A stretch of DNA of 49,114 bases. Origin: a bacterium (GTDB taxonomy: Bacteria > Bacteroidota > Bacteroidia > NS11-12g > UBA9320). The notes under the pieces were generated by a model. It had not been told where the DNA came from. It saw only the letters and a list, made by a program, of their open reading frames with translations, and did not search any database. Location: the NCBI GenBank assembly GCA_018223105.1, contig JAAEYY010000014.1:46133-95246 (forward strand), written 5' to 3'. Positions 9,837 through 18,349 of the stretch are shown here, in pieces. Numbering within the stretch: the first letter of the stretch is position 1; each line of letters opens with the position of its first letter. Made by a program: the position numbers and the translations under genes.

Positions 9837-10625
9837 ATGTTTGAACCCATACAACACGAACAAATCATACATATTCTGCAATCTACAGCCGAATTTCAGC
9901 TGCAGGAGCGCAATAAACTGAAAGATATTGAACATAAGGAAAAAGGATTAAATCAGCTTGTTAGTCATGTAGATGTGGAGAGCGAAAGGATGGTGGTTAA
10001 CGGATTACAACATTTAACGCCTGATGCAGCTTTTATAACTGAAGAAGAAACTGTAGAGCAATCTAAAGCCAAAACACGCTGGATTATTGATCCTCTGGAT
10101 GGAACTACAAATTACCTTTTTGGATTAGATCAATTTTGTATCTCAATTGCTTTTCAGGAAGAAGGAATTACGAAATACGGCGGAATCTATCTCCCGGTAG
10201 GTGATCAATACTACTATAGTTTAGGAGATGGTGCATACCTCAACCAAGAGCGTATTCAGATATCAGATCGCAGCGATCTAAAGTCTTCTCTTCTTGCAAC
10301 CGGTTTTCCTTATTATGATTTTACAGAGATTAAAGAATACCTTTATATTCTCCACGATCTAATGAAAGAGACCAAAGGATTGCGAAGAATGGGAAGTGCT
10401 GCTATTGACCTGGCATATACGGCCGAAGGTAGATTTGATGCATTTTTTGAGCTAAACTTAAGTCCCTGGGATGTAGCAGCGGGAGCTTTTATTGTTGAAC
10501 AAGCCGGAGGAAAGGTGTTTGACTTTAAGGGGGGTGATGACTACATTTTTGGAAGATCTATTATGGCATCAAATAATAAAATTGATCATTCACTTCTGAG
10601 CCTAATTCAATCTCATATGCCTTGA
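9837..10625 (+). CDS. suhB: Inositol monophosphatase family phosphatase
   Basis: A 262-residue cytoplasmic Mg-dependent phosphatase. The metal site is complete: Glu69/Glu70 (ITEEE), the DPLDGT motif at residues 85-90 and SPWDVAAG with Asp212. The length is typical for IMPase/SuhB proteins. Members dephosphorylate inositol phosphates, sugar phosphates or, in the CysQ branch, 3'-phosphoadenosine phosphate; the WDVAAG and DPLDGT forms favour IMPase, but CysQ cannot be excluded. It begins 3 bases after the GT14 gene, so it could be part of that transcript. Confidence 0.85.
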   Translation: MFEPIQHEQIIHILQSTAEFQLQERNKLKDIEHKEKGLNQLVSHVDVESERMVVNGLQHLTPDAAFITEEETVEQSKAKTRWIIDPLDGTTNYLFGLDQFCISIAFQEEGITKYGGIYLPVGDQYYYSLGDGAYLNQERIQISDRSDLKSSLLATGFPYYDFTEIKEYLYILHDLMKETKGLRRMGSAAIDLAYTAEGRFDAFFELNLSPWDVAAGAFIVEQAGGKVFDFKGGDDYIFGRSIMASNNKIDHSLLSLIQSHMP

Positions 10626-10653
10626 AGATGAGATTTTGGTTCTGCACTTCTAT

Positions 10654-10661
10654 TACCTTTG
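10654..10661 (+). promoter_or_regulatory. -7 promoter box for the amidase gene
   Basis: TACCTTTG is an exact TAnnTTTG match 11 bases before the ATG at 10673. A TTTG lies upstream at 10635-10638 but with shorter than ideal spacing (15). The predicted transcript starts near 10666, which excludes the in-frame ATG at 10622. Confidence 0.55.
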
Positions 10662-10672
10662 AAAAGATTAAG

Positions 10673-11899
10673 ATGAAACTACTCGCATTAAACATTTTTC
10701 TTCTACTCTCCATTATTGCTTCAGCGCAAACTAGTTCTTCAAACTTGAGTTACAGTGTAATTGAGCTTCATTTAGATGAAGGTTCGTTATATGAATACGA
10801 AGGTGATGAAGCTTATTCGGCAATTTTAATTGATCCTGCTGAGGAGTGTGAGTTTGAAATTATTCAAGAAAATCAATATTTCAGGATAAAAGCCTCACCC
10901 TATGTTATCGATGAGCATCTACCCGAGAGTTTTATTTTCTTATCTAAATCTAAACCGGCTTTTTCAATAGTTGCCAATCAGGATATTGATTTCAAGCTTC
11001 ATTTTTACGATGGTTTCGCACCTATCCAAATTTCTCATCCTGCAAATAAGAAAACTGCAGACTGCGATTCGGTAGAAGCAATAGATCAATCGGTTTGGAG
11101 AGCAGGTTTACCGGAGCCTGTGCCCGGCAGAACTGAGGTTGAGGTTAAGCATTGTATAATTCACCATTCAGCAGGGAGTAACTCTGTAACAGACTATACG
11201 GCTGCAGTTAGAGCTATTTATATTCTTCACACAGAAACCAATGGCTGGGATGATATCGGGTATAACTACGTAATCGCCCAAAATGGCGACTTGTATAAAG
11301 GCAGAGACCCTCTGGGCGCGGCAGATCAGGATAACATACAAGGTGCACATTTCTGCAGCAAAAATTCGGGCACCATGGGAATCTGCTTGTTGGGTAACTA
11401 TATGGAAACCGCTCCTAGTGAAGCTACTATTTCAACCTTAAAACAGGTACTAGCCTGGAAGCTCTATAAAGAAGGATTAGATACTTATGAAGCCTACCCA
11501 CACCCCAATGCGAGTTCAGATGTATTGGGTACTGTTGCTTTTCACCGGGATGGTTGTAGCACAGTATGTCCAGGAGACTCAGTGGTGTTGCTGGAAGAAG
11601 AACTGCTTTTTGATGTACATTATGACTTAAATGAATGTAGAGGTATCTCCGGCATTCAAGAAAAACAATTGGAGCCCCTCAGTTTTTATCCTAATCCTGC
11701 ACATGAAGTGCTATCTTTTTCAGGAACTAAAGTTCAATCAATTCTTGAAATAAGAAATTCTTTGGGCCAAGCGCAATCCTACCTCTTTGATCAAGCATCT
11801 CAATCAGTTTCACTCGAGCTTACGAATGGCGTATACTACATTGAAACTCAGTTGGCTGGCGGCACTAGATCCATGCACAAATTCATAATTGTGAATTAG
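10673..11899 (+). CDS. Secreted N-acetylmuramoyl-L-alanine amidase (PGRP/Amidase_2 type) with T9SS type A sorting domain
   Basis: A 408-residue exported enzyme expected to cleave the lactyl-peptide bond of peptidoglycan. Residues 1-18 form a signal peptide ending ASA. A beta-rich linker follows. The PGRP/amidase domain covers about 157-310, with zinc ligands readable as His164 or His165 (IIHHSAG), His291 (VAFHRDG) and Cys299 (TVCPGD). The last ~70 residues (FYPNPAHE onward) form a type A sorting domain, so the product should leave through the T9SS. The frame is open back to 10622, but that start would put 17 polar residues before the signal peptide and lies upstream of the promoter box. Defence against other bacteria or wall turnover are both possible roles. 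Confidence 0.88.
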   Translation: MKLLALNIFLLLSIIASAQTSSSNLSYSVIELHLDEGSLYEYEGDEAYSAILIDPAEECEFEIIQENQYFRIKASPYVIDEHLPESFIFLSKSKPAFSIVANQDIDFKLHFYDGFAPIQISHPANKKTADCDSVEAIDQSVWRAGLPEPVPGRTEVEVKHCIIHHSAGSNSVTDYTAAVRAIYILHTETNGWDDIGYNYVIAQNGDLYKGRDPLGAADQDNIQGAHFCSKNSGTMGICLLGNYMETAPSEATISTLKQVLAWKLYKEGLDTYEAYPHPNASSDVLGTVAFHRDGCSTVCPGDSVVLLEEELLFDVHYDLNECRGISGIQEKQLEPLSFYPNPAHEVLSFSGTKVQSILEIRNSLGQAQSYLFDQASQSVSLELTNGVYYIETQLAGGTRSMHKFIIVN

Positions 11900-11930
11900 T
11901 TTGGCTTATGTGGTGATTTGGCTAATTTTG
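11900..11930 (+). promoter_or_regulatory. Full-consensus Bacteroidota promoter for the RND/MMPL gene
   Basis: TTTG at 11900-11903, a 19-base spacer, then TAATTTTG at 11923-11930. Both boxes and the spacing are exact. The transcript should start near 11934-11936, so the ATG at 11932 would not be in the mRNA and the next in-frame ATG at 11947 is the better start. Confidence 0.75.
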
Positions 11931-11946
11931 CATGCCTTTTAAAGAT

Positions 11947-14439
11947 ATGTGGGAGAAGCTAGCAGGCACCATTTTACGAAACCGTCTATTTCTCATAGGC
12001 GTTTTGGTCGTAGTCACCGGTTTAATGGTGTACAAAGCAGTTCAAGTAGAGCTGGCTTATGACAATCCAAAATTCATTCCTAACGACGATCCTGATTATG
12101 TAGCATATCAAGAATTCAAGTCAATTTTTGGTGATGACGGAAGTGTAATGGTCGTTGGAATCAACGATTCTCAAATTAGAGATCTAGACTTCTTCAACGA
12201 ATGGTATAATCTCACCGAAGAGCTTCGTAACGATCCCGACATCAAGCAAATCCTCTCTATTGCAAATATTAAAAATATTGTAAAGGAGACCGACACCGGA
12301 TTTTTTGAAGGAGACACTTTTGAAACGCAGGTGTTTGCAGCGGAAGATGTTATAAAACAGAAACCTCAAACTCAGGAAGAACTCGATTCACTTTTTGATA
12401 AAATTCATACTCTCAAGTTTTACGAAGGGCTTTTATTTAAAGACTCTAGCCATTTTACCATGATGGCCATTACCCTTCAAAAATCCATTTTAGATACAAA
12501 ACGTAGAATCTTCTTTGTTCAAGACCTTCAAAAGAAAATTCAAGCAACTTGTAAGGCCTTTGATGTAGAAGTGCATTTCTCCGGATTACCTTATATCCGA
12601 ACAGAAATGTCGCAGAGAATACAATCGGAACTGGTAAAGTTCACCTTGGTATCATTTCTAATTACGGCATTAATACTCTGGTTCTTTTTCAGGAGTTTCC
12701 CTACCCTCTTCCTTTCATTACTCACGGTAATGGTTGGAGTATCATGGTGTATGGGGATACTGGTCTTACTGGGATATAAAATTACTATGTTTATTGGTTT
12801 GCTTCCACCTTTGATAGTCGTCATTGGTATAGCTAACTGTATTTATCTGCTCAACAAATACCACGAAGAGTATAAGAACCATCAAAATAAGATGAAGGCC
12901 TTACAGCGAGTTATTGCTAAAGTAGGTCTAGCTGTATTCTTTACAAACTTAACTACAGCCATTGGCTTTGGAGTTTTTGTTCTTACGGGAAGCACCGTTC
13001 TACAGGAATTCGGTCTAACTGCCTTCTTGAGTATCATGGCGGTATTCTTTATTTCCATCATCTTAATTCCGGTACTGTTCAGTTTCTTACCTGCTCCAAA
13101 ATCCAAGCATGTTAAACACTTAGATTATAAGTTCTTAAATAAGCTGATCGATAAGATTTCAGACATCGTTATCCTAAAGAGAAAACAAGTCTATACCGTT
13201 ACTATCGTTTTGGTAGTAGTCTCAATTGGTGGAATGTTTTTGTTGAAGAATGTAGGATATATGGTGGATGATATATCGAAGTCGGACAGCCTGTATAAAG
13301 ATCTAAAGTTCTTTGAAAAGAACATCAGTGGTGTAATGCCATTTGAGATTGTAATCGACACTAAAAAACCTCAAGGTGTACAGACTGTCAAGACTCTACT
13401 CAACATCGATTATTTAGAGCGAAGATTAAGTGAATACGACGAATTCTCCAAATCCATGTCTTTTGCTCAAACCATGAAATTCCTGAATCAGGCCTATTAT
13501 AATGGTGATCCCAGACGGTACAGACCGCCGAGCATCATGGACCTTGGAAACATCAGCGCAGCTGTACCTCAAAATAATTCTGAAAAGAGGTTATTATCCT
13601 CTTTGGTTGATTCAAATAACCAAAAAGCCAGAGTAAGTGTACAGATGGCGGATGTTGGGTCGGTTAGGATAAAAGAGCTCAGGGAAGAAGTAAACCTGAT
13701 CGCGGATTCAATATTCAATTACAATAGGGTTAATGAAGAAATTGTTACAGATTCTGTTATTGATATCATGGTCTTAGACTCTGCTTCTGAGCTTTATGAC
13801 ACTACATTCTATACTTACTTTGAGACCTCATATGAACCGGTAGATAGCGCTCAAAGAGTGGATATAAACATAACAGGTACCTCGGTGATATTCTTAAAAG
13901 GAAATGACTACCTGATTTCGAATTTATTGGTGAGTCTATTGGTGGCCTTTATTATCATTTCACTTCTCATGGCCGGAATTTTCACCAGTGGTAGAATGAT
14001 TTTGATCTCCCTTATTCCTAATACCATTCCTTTGATATTTACTGCAGGAATTATGGGTTACTCCGGAGTTAACTTTAAGCCAAGTACTGTATTGGTGTTT
14101 AGTGTTGCCTTTGGTATTGCGGTTGATTTTTCTATTCACTTCCTTACGAAGTATAAAATGGAACTTAAGCGGACTAAGGATATAAGCTTAGCTGTAAAAA
14201 GAGTTCAGAAAGAAATCAGCACCAGTATGATTTACACTGCGGTTATCCTCTTCTTTGGTTTTATCATCTTTGTGGCGTCTAATTTTGGAGGAACAATAGC
14301 TTTAGGATTATTTACAGCAATCACACTATTCATCGCGCTCTTGTGTAACCTGCTTGTGCTTCCAAGTTTACTTATTTCTTACGATATTGCTAAAAGCAAT
14401 GATAAATCTAAACCGTTTATAGAACTGGAAGACGTATAA
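11947..14439 (+). CDS. RND superfamily (MMPL/HpnN-like) exporter
   Basis: An inner-membrane transporter of 830 residues with the two-fold RND layout: one helix near the N-terminus, a large periplasmic domain, a block of five to six helices (about residues 220-390), then a helix, a second periplasmic domain and a final helix block (about 655-810). The length and absence of adaptor or outer-membrane genes nearby fit the MMPL/HpnN group, which moves lipids or hydrophobic compounds, rather than a drug-efflux trimer such as AcrB. The frame allows an ATG at 11932, but a perfect promoter ends one base before it, so 11947 is preferred. An ECF sigma gene follows after 17 bases. The substrate is unknown. 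Confidence 0.82.
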   Translation: MWEKLAGTILRNRLFLIGVLVVVTGLMVYKAVQVELAYDNPKFIPNDDPDYVAYQEFKSIFGDDGSVMVVGINDSQIRDLDFFNEWYNLTEELRNDPDIKQILSIANIKNIVKETDTGFFEGDTFETQVFAAEDVIKQKPQTQEELDSLFDKIHTLKFYEGLLFKDSSHFTMMAITLQKSILDTKRRIFFVQDLQKKIQATCKAFDVEVHFSGLPYIRTEMSQRIQSELVKFTLVSFLITALILWFFFRSFPTLFLSLLTVMVGVSWCMGILVLLGYKITMFIGLLPPLIVVIGIANCIYLLNKYHEEYKNHQNKMKALQRVIAKVGLAVFFTNLTTAIGFGVFVLTGSTVLQEFGLTAFLSIMAVFFISIILIPVLFSFLPAPKSKHVKHLDYKFLNKLIDKISDIVILKRKQVYTVTIVLVVVSIGGMFLLKNVGYMVDDISKSDSLYKDLKFFEKNISGVMPFEIVIDTKKPQGVQTVKTLLNIDYLERRLSEYDEFSKSMSFAQTMKFLNQAYYNGDPRRYRPPSIMDLGNISAAVPQNNSEKRLLSSLVDSNNQKARVSVQMADVGSVRIKELREEVNLIADSIFNYNRVNEEIVTDSVIDIMVLDSASELYDTTFYTYFETSYEPVDSAQRVDINITGTSVIFLKGNDYLISNLLVSLLVAFIIISLLMAGIFTSGRMILISLIPNTIPLIFTAGIMGYSGVNFKPSTVLVFSVAFGIAVDFSIHFLTKYKMELKRTKDISLAVKRVQKEISTSMIYTAVILFFGFIIFVASNFGGTIALGLFTAITLFIALLCNLLVLPSLLISYDIAKSNDKSKPFIELEDV

Positions 14440-14456
14440 TCGTTTTAAAGGGCAAA

Positions 14457-15038
14457 ATGAGTAACACTCAATCTTCAGCTAATACTACATTAACTCTTTG
14501 GGTGGAGGAATACGGTGATGAAATGTATTCCTGGGCATTCTATAAAACTTCTAACAAGGAAATAGCGGAAGACCTTGTGCAAGACACCTTCACCTCTGCA
14601 TTTAAGGCATTTGAGCGATTTAAAAAGGACAGCAATCCTAAAACTTGGCTATTCACAATACTCAATAATAAAATTATAGACTATTATCGCTCAAAAGCGA
14701 GTCAAAAACATATTACCGAGACCGAACTTAATGCCCAGTCTAATGTAGACGGAATGTTCAACGACCTAGAAACTTGGTCTAGTCTACCTCAAATGGAATG
14801 GCAAGACGAAGAACATTTGCTTGATAATCAAGAGTTTTTAAAGGTATTTAAAGCATGTATAGATAATCTTCCTGAAAAATGGAGAGCGGTAACGATTGCA
14901 AAATTCTTTGATTATAAAAAAGGGAAAGCTATTAGTAAGGAATTGGGTATTACCTCGTCTAATTTATGGCAAATCGTTCATAGAAGTAAGTTGCATTTAA
15001 AAAAGTGCCTTGATACGAATTGGACCCCGGAACAATGA
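14457..15038 (+). CDS. ECF-family RNA polymerase sigma factor
   Basis: A 193-residue sigma-70 family protein of the extracytoplasmic-function group. Region 2 is visible around residues 15-80 (IAEDLVQDTFTSAFKAF and PKTWLFTILNNKIIDYYR). Region 4 follows at about 130-185 with LPEKWRAVTIAKFFDYKKG and a helix-turn-helix ending in NLWQIVHRSKLHLKKCL. It should direct polymerase to a small regulon. The stop overlaps the start of the next gene as ATGA; that gene is a zinc-binding anti-sigma candidate, the usual pairing. The RND exporter ends 17 bases upstream and could share the transcript. Confidence 0.9.
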   Translation: MSNTQSSANTTLTLWVEEYGDEMYSWAFYKTSNKEIAEDLVQDTFTSAFKAFERFKKDSNPKTWLFTILNNKIIDYYRSKASQKHITETELNAQSNVDGMFNDLETWSSLPQMEWQDEEHLLDNQEFLKVFKACIDNLPEKWRAVTIAKFFDYKKGKAISKELGITSSNLWQIVHRSKLHLKKCLDTNWTPEQ

Positions 15039-15295
15039 GACCATTATTACAACCATTAATGCTATCCTGCAAAAAAGCAGCTGAACTTACAGACAAATCT
15101 TCTGTAGTAAAGTTAAGTCGTTTAGAGCGATTAAAGCTTAGAATGCACAATAAGGCATGTGCGGTTTGTAATGCTTATACCAAGCATAGCTTATTGATGG
15201 ACAGAGCTTTTGAAGAAATTGTTAATCCAAGCAAACAGCAAAAATTAGAATTAAGTGGTGCCGTAAAAAAGCGGATAGTAGATGCTCTGAATTAA
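15035..15295 (+). CDS. Small zinc-binding anti-sigma factor candidate (ZAS type)
   Basis: An 86-residue protein without a membrane helix. It has the HxxxCxxC signature of zinc-containing anti-sigma domains (His38, Cys42, Cys45) and an upstream Cys12 that would complete the zinc site. It most likely binds and inhibits the sigma factor encoded just before it. The ATG at 15035 overlaps the sigma stop codon (ATGA), so I use it instead of the in-frame TTG at 15020. Because the protein is soluble and short, any signal should be cytoplasmic, for example redox change at the zinc cysteines; this is inference. Confidence 0.75.
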   Translation: MRPLLQPLMLSCKKAAELTDKSSVVKLSRLERLKLRMHNKACAVCNAYTKHSLLMDRAFEEIVNPSKQQKLELSGAVKKRIVDALN

Positions 15296-15352
15296 GGTCC
15301 ACTTAATCGATAAAAACCCTCATCACATTTCTTATTTCGGATATTAGCTAAA

Positions 15353-16318
15353 GTGAGAAAAAAGCTAAATCGTAATTACAGGAGATTTCTATGGGTTTGT
15401 CTTGGCTTATTCATCGGACTCAACGTCATTGCAGCTTTCCATGCATACAAATTCACTCATTTTTTCGAAAATGTTGAGCGTACTTCGGAACCGGAAGAAC
15501 TCAATGCCTGGGAAAAGATAAAGGTGATTGCAACAGGAGTTAAACTCCCCCACCCTGTCAATAAAGAAGTACCCAAGGCTGAATACAATGAAGTCTGGAT
15601 CGATGGTTCACCTAAACTCCATGCCTGGGAAATACCTAAAGATTCGGCAAAAGGAATAGTCTTGCTTTTTCACGGTTATGGAGGCGAGAAATCCGGAATG
15701 CTACCTCAAGCAGAACAATTACATAATATGGGTTACAGTACCGTGCTTACGGATTTTATGGGTTCAGGATTGTCGGAAGGGAATAATACAACCATAGGAT
15801 TTAAAGAGGCAGAGCAGGTAAAAAGGGTCTACGATCGTTACAAAACCCAAGATGGTAAAATAATATTAATGGGCACTTCAATGGGCGCAGTGGCAATTAT
15901 GAAATGCTTGCAAGATTACAGTCTCGAAGTAGATGCGATCATACTAGAATGTCCTTTCGGTACAATGTATAAGACCGTAGAAGCCAGATTTGATCAAATG
16001 GGCATTCCCAGATTTCCCATGGCCGGTATCCTTATGTTTTGGGGCGGAGTTGAGAATGGTTTCTGGGCCTTTGGTCATAACCCTGTAGACTACGCCAAAT
16101 CTATAGACATACCTTCCCTTCTACTTTACGGGAAGCAGGATCCAAAGGTGAGCATGGAAGAAACAAATACGATCTTCGAGAATCTAAAGGGATTTAAAAT
16201 GAATCATTACTTCGAGCATGCGGGACATGAAAATTTCGCAATTCATCAAACAGAAGAATGGCAAAGTGCTGTGCTAGAATTTCTCAGTAAAATTCCTGAC
16301 AAAAATCTTCCGAAATAA
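15353..16318 (+). CDS. Alpha/beta hydrolase, membrane-anchored
   Basis: A 321-residue serine hydrolase with one N-terminal membrane helix (about residues 11-29). The alpha/beta fold begins with LLFHGYGG (oxyanion region). The nucleophile is Ser176 in GTSMG, with Asp263 (GKQDP) and His292 (HAGHENF) as the likely acid and base. It resembles the YfhR/BEM46 group whose substrates are poorly known. It starts with GTG; no ATG precedes the membrane helix. A weak -7-like sequence TATTTCGG lies at 15333-15340. The short gap from the anti-sigma gene contains an inverted repeat ATTAAG-5-CTTAAT without a T-tract. Confidence 0.85.
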   Translation: MRKKLNRNYRRFLWVCLGLFIGLNVIAAFHAYKFTHFFENVERTSEPEELNAWEKIKVIATGVKLPHPVNKEVPKAEYNEVWIDGSPKLHAWEIPKDSAKGIVLLFHGYGGEKSGMLPQAEQLHNMGYSTVLTDFMGSGLSEGNNTTIGFKEAEQVKRVYDRYKTQDGKIILMGTSMGAVAIMKCLQDYSLEVDAIILECPFGTMYKTVEARFDQMGIPRFPMAGILMFWGGVENGFWAFGHNPVDYAKSIDIPSLLLYGKQDPKVSMEETNTIFENLKGFKMNHYFEHAGHENFAIHQTEEWQSAVLEFLSKIPDKNLPK

Positions 16319-16344
16319 ATCACGGTATTACAGCCACATCAAAC

Positions 16345-16352
16345 TAGCTTTG
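16345..16352 (+). promoter_or_regulatory. -7 promoter box immediately before a GTG start (leaderless candidate)
   Basis: TAGCTTTG is an exact TAnnTTTG match that ends 4 bases before the GTG at 16357, so the mRNA is predicted to begin at or next to the start codon. No TTTG is seen at -33. Confidence 0.6.
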
Positions 16353-16356
16353 TTCT

Positions 16357-16935
16357 GTGATATTAGAAGAGCTTATACAACATTCAAAAGATAATAATAA
16401 GGTGATTGGGATTACTACGTATACCGAGCCCGAATTAATGTGGTGCGGGATTGTTAAAGATTTCAATGAAGACTTTATTAGTTTCGAGCATTATTCTGAA
16501 TTTGGAGATCGAGATGGTTTAATCGTTGAAGGAATTGATAATATCTCGGACATTCAAATCGATACAGAATATTTAAAAGGCCTCTCCTATTTAATTGCAC
16601 ATCCTGATGCATTGAATTTTAAAGTTCCCAAATTAGCAGCAATGATTAAGCTTGAAGCTTGGCCTTTTGATTTGCTAAATCAGTTTCTAAACAACTGGGA
16701 TTACATCCTAGCTTTAGAAACTACCGAAGACCGTTTTGTTGGCATTATCACACAGGTGGATGAATTCTCTATCAAACTTCAATTAATAAATGAAAATGGC
16801 TACCCCAACGGCACTCAAGTTATTCGAAGCGAAGACATCGCCAATTTAAAAATTAATGGTCGCTTTGAGTGTAAGCGTCTAGCCTTATATAAGTGGAGAA
16901 ACAGCGGAGATCGCAATTCAGATAAAATAGAGTAA
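16357..16935 (+). CDS. Uncharacterised protein with two ~60-residue repeats
   Basis: A 192-residue soluble protein I do not recognise. It contains an internal duplication. Residues ~15-76 and ~115-176 share a pattern: a hydrophobic strand (VIGITT / ILALETT), then an aromatic-GIV or FVGIIT strand, an F-I-F or F-S-I-K-L strand, a G-x-x-x-G turn (FGDRDG / NGYPNG) and a closing I-x-x-I or I-x-x-L strand ending in a basic-Leu. This reads as two small beta-barrels of the Sm/SH3 kind linked by a helix of about 35 residues. Start is GTG, set by the box 4 bases upstream. No signal peptide or membrane helix. Nucleic acid or protein binding is possible but not shown. Confidence 0.75.
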   Translation: MILEELIQHSKDNNKVIGITTYTEPELMWCGIVKDFNEDFISFEHYSEFGDRDGLIVEGIDNISDIQIDTEYLKGLSYLIAHPDALNFKVPKLAAMIKLEAWPFDLLNQFLNNWDYILALETTEDRFVGIITQVDEFSIKLQLINENGYPNGTQVIRSEDIANLKINGRFECKRLALYKWRNSGDRNSDKIE

Positions 16936-16972
16936 ATCATACAAGAAATTATTCCTCTTTCGTTGGTTTAAT

Positions 16973-17794
16973 ATGCCTCAAAAGAAACTACTATCTCAAC
17001 GACACCCGGTTTTATACAAAATTGCTGTTGCTAAACATAGGCTTAGAAGGAGGATAGACTGGATAACCGGTGGTAAAACCTACACAAAATCGAAGAGTAA
17101 AGAGCCTTTAGCATTTCGGGTAAAAAAGCATCAATCTAAACTTTTAAAAAAGCTGGGAGAGCATGAAATGCAGTGGCAGTATAACAAGGTTGAAAACCTT
17201 AAAATCGTAGTGGATTGTATCAATGGAACGATACTTAAACCGGGTGAAACTTTTTCGTTTTGTAAAACTGTAGGTAAACCTACAAGCAGAAGAGGGTTCA
17301 AAGAAGGTATGGAGCTCTCTTTTGGTGAAGCCAAACCCGGTGTAGGAGGTGGAATTTGTCAAAGTTCTAATTTACTTCACTGGCTCGCTTTACATTCACC
17401 ATTAGACATAACTGAGCGTCATCATCACAGCTTTGATCCATTTCCCGATGATGGCAGAGTGCTACCATGGGCAAGCGGTGCAACTGTATTTTACAATTAT
17501 CTAGATTTCCAGATCACAAATAACACCCAATGGACCTTCCAAATTAATCTGTGGCTAACAGAGAAATTACTTGAAGGAGAATTACGGGTAAATGAGGAAT
17601 TGGATTTTGCCTATCATGTTTTTGAGAAAAACCATAAATTCATTCGAAATGGAAACGAGTATTTCCGAAGTAATGAAATCTGGCGCAACAAGATTGCAAA
17701 GTTTAAAAGTGGAGCAATTCTGAAGGAAGAGTGCATTGCAAAAAACTTTGGAAGAGTGATGTATGTACCCGACCCGGAACTATTAAAATCTTAA
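16973..17794 (+). CDS. VanW family protein
   Basis: A 273-residue protein of the VanW family, found in glycopeptide-resistance operons and widely elsewhere, with no established reaction. The signature lies at about residues 75-150: NGTILKPGETFSFCKTVG, then GVGGGICQSSNLLHWLAL and a HHHSFDPFP segment. It has a basic N-terminus and no clear signal peptide. The neighbours (hydrolase, unknown, DinB-like) do not form a vancomycin resistance set, so no resistance role is implied. The stop lies 17 bases before the start chosen for the DinB-like gene. Confidence 0.88.
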   Translation: MPQKKLLSQRHPVLYKIAVAKHRLRRRIDWITGGKTYTKSKSKEPLAFRVKKHQSKLLKKLGEHEMQWQYNKVENLKIVVDCINGTILKPGETFSFCKTVGKPTSRRGFKEGMELSFGEAKPGVGGGICQSSNLLHWLALHSPLDITERHHHSFDPFPDDGRVLPWASGATVFYNYLDFQITNNTQWTFQINLWLTEKLLEGELRVNEELDFAYHVFEKNHKFIRNGNEYFRSNEIWRNKIAKFKSGAILKEECIAKNFGRVMYVPDPELLKS

Positions 17795-17798
17795 ACAT

Positions 17799-17806
17799 TA
17801 TTTTTG
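17799..17806 (+). promoter_or_regulatory. -7 promoter box immediately before the DinB-like gene (leaderless candidate)
   Basis: TATTTTTG is an exact match ending 5 bases before the ATG at 17812, which predicts a leaderless transcript and excludes in-frame starts further upstream. Confidence 0.6.
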
Positions 17807-17811
17807 GATGT

Positions 17812-18285
17812 ATGACTGAGGCTCAGAGCATTGCGACGAGAATACGCGAAGTAATTCTAGACGGTAAATTGATTGCTAATACTAATTTAAAAGCATTAAT
17901 AGAAGATATTGATGTTCAAATGGCTCATGAAAAGATTGAGAATCTGAATACTATCGCTTTACTTTCCAGACATCTACATTATTACCTCCATGGAGTTATG
18001 CAGGTGTTAAAGGGTGGAAAATTAGAGATTCGAGATAAATTTAGTTTCGACTTTGAAGCCATGAAAAGTGAAGAGGAATGGACAAACTTTAAGCAGCAGT
18101 TTTGGAAGGATACAGAAGAATTTACAGCTTTGATTGAGCAGCTTTCGGATGATGCATTGGATTCATCATTTGTTAAAGAAGAATATGGCGATTACAAGAG
18201 AAACCTCGAGATTATCATTGAGCATAGTTATTATCACTTAGGACAAATAAGTTTGCTCAAAAAAATGCTTACAAAGTCCTCATAG
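17812..18285 (+). CDS. DinB-like four-helix protein
   Basis: A 157-residue, mostly helical protein of the DinB/YfiT-like superfamily, small metal-binding four-helix bundles, some of which are thiol-dependent transferases or hydrolases. Histidines at about residues 45-50 (RHLHYYLHG) and near 140 (IIEHSYYHLGQ) are placed like the family's metal ligands. The frame is open 27 residues further upstream into the VanW gene, but that extension has no family resemblance and lies before the promoter box, so the ATG at 17812 is chosen. Function not predictable beyond the fold. Confidence 0.75.
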   Translation: MTEAQSIATRIREVILDGKLIANTNLKALIEDIDVQMAHEKIENLNTIALLSRHLHYYLHGVMQVLKGGKLEIRDKFSFDFEAMKSEEEWTNFKQQFWKDTEEFTALIEQLSDDALDSSFVKEEYGDYKRNLEIIIEHSYYHLGQISLLKKMLTKSS

Positions 18286-18330
18286 TCACGGGCTTTTTAA
18301 CTACTGAGAACCTCAGGAATTTTATACCCA

Positions 18331-18348
18331 GGAAATAGGCCTATTTCC
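18331..18348. promoter_or_regulatory. 18-bp perfect palindrome upstream of ileS
   Basis: GGAAATAGGCCTATTTCC is a perfect inverted repeat with no loop. It lies directly before the -7 box at 18350, filling the space between -33 and -7, which is a repressor-operator position. A regulator is not identified. Confidence 0.5.
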
Positions 18349-18349
18349 T

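Noticed and set aside
15291..15307. ATTAAG-GTCCA-CTTAAT inverted repeat after the anti-sigma gene
   Set aside because: Short AT-rich stem without T-tail; no support as terminator or operator.
16973..17794. Vancomycin resistance locus suggested by VanW and Ddl in the same window
   Set aside because: No VanA/VanH/VanX partners; VanW and Ddl lie 16 kb apart in unrelated gene contexts.
18304..18316. CTGAG-AAC-CTCAG hairpin after the DinB-like gene
   Set aside because: Five-base stem without a proper T-tract; too weak to call a terminator.
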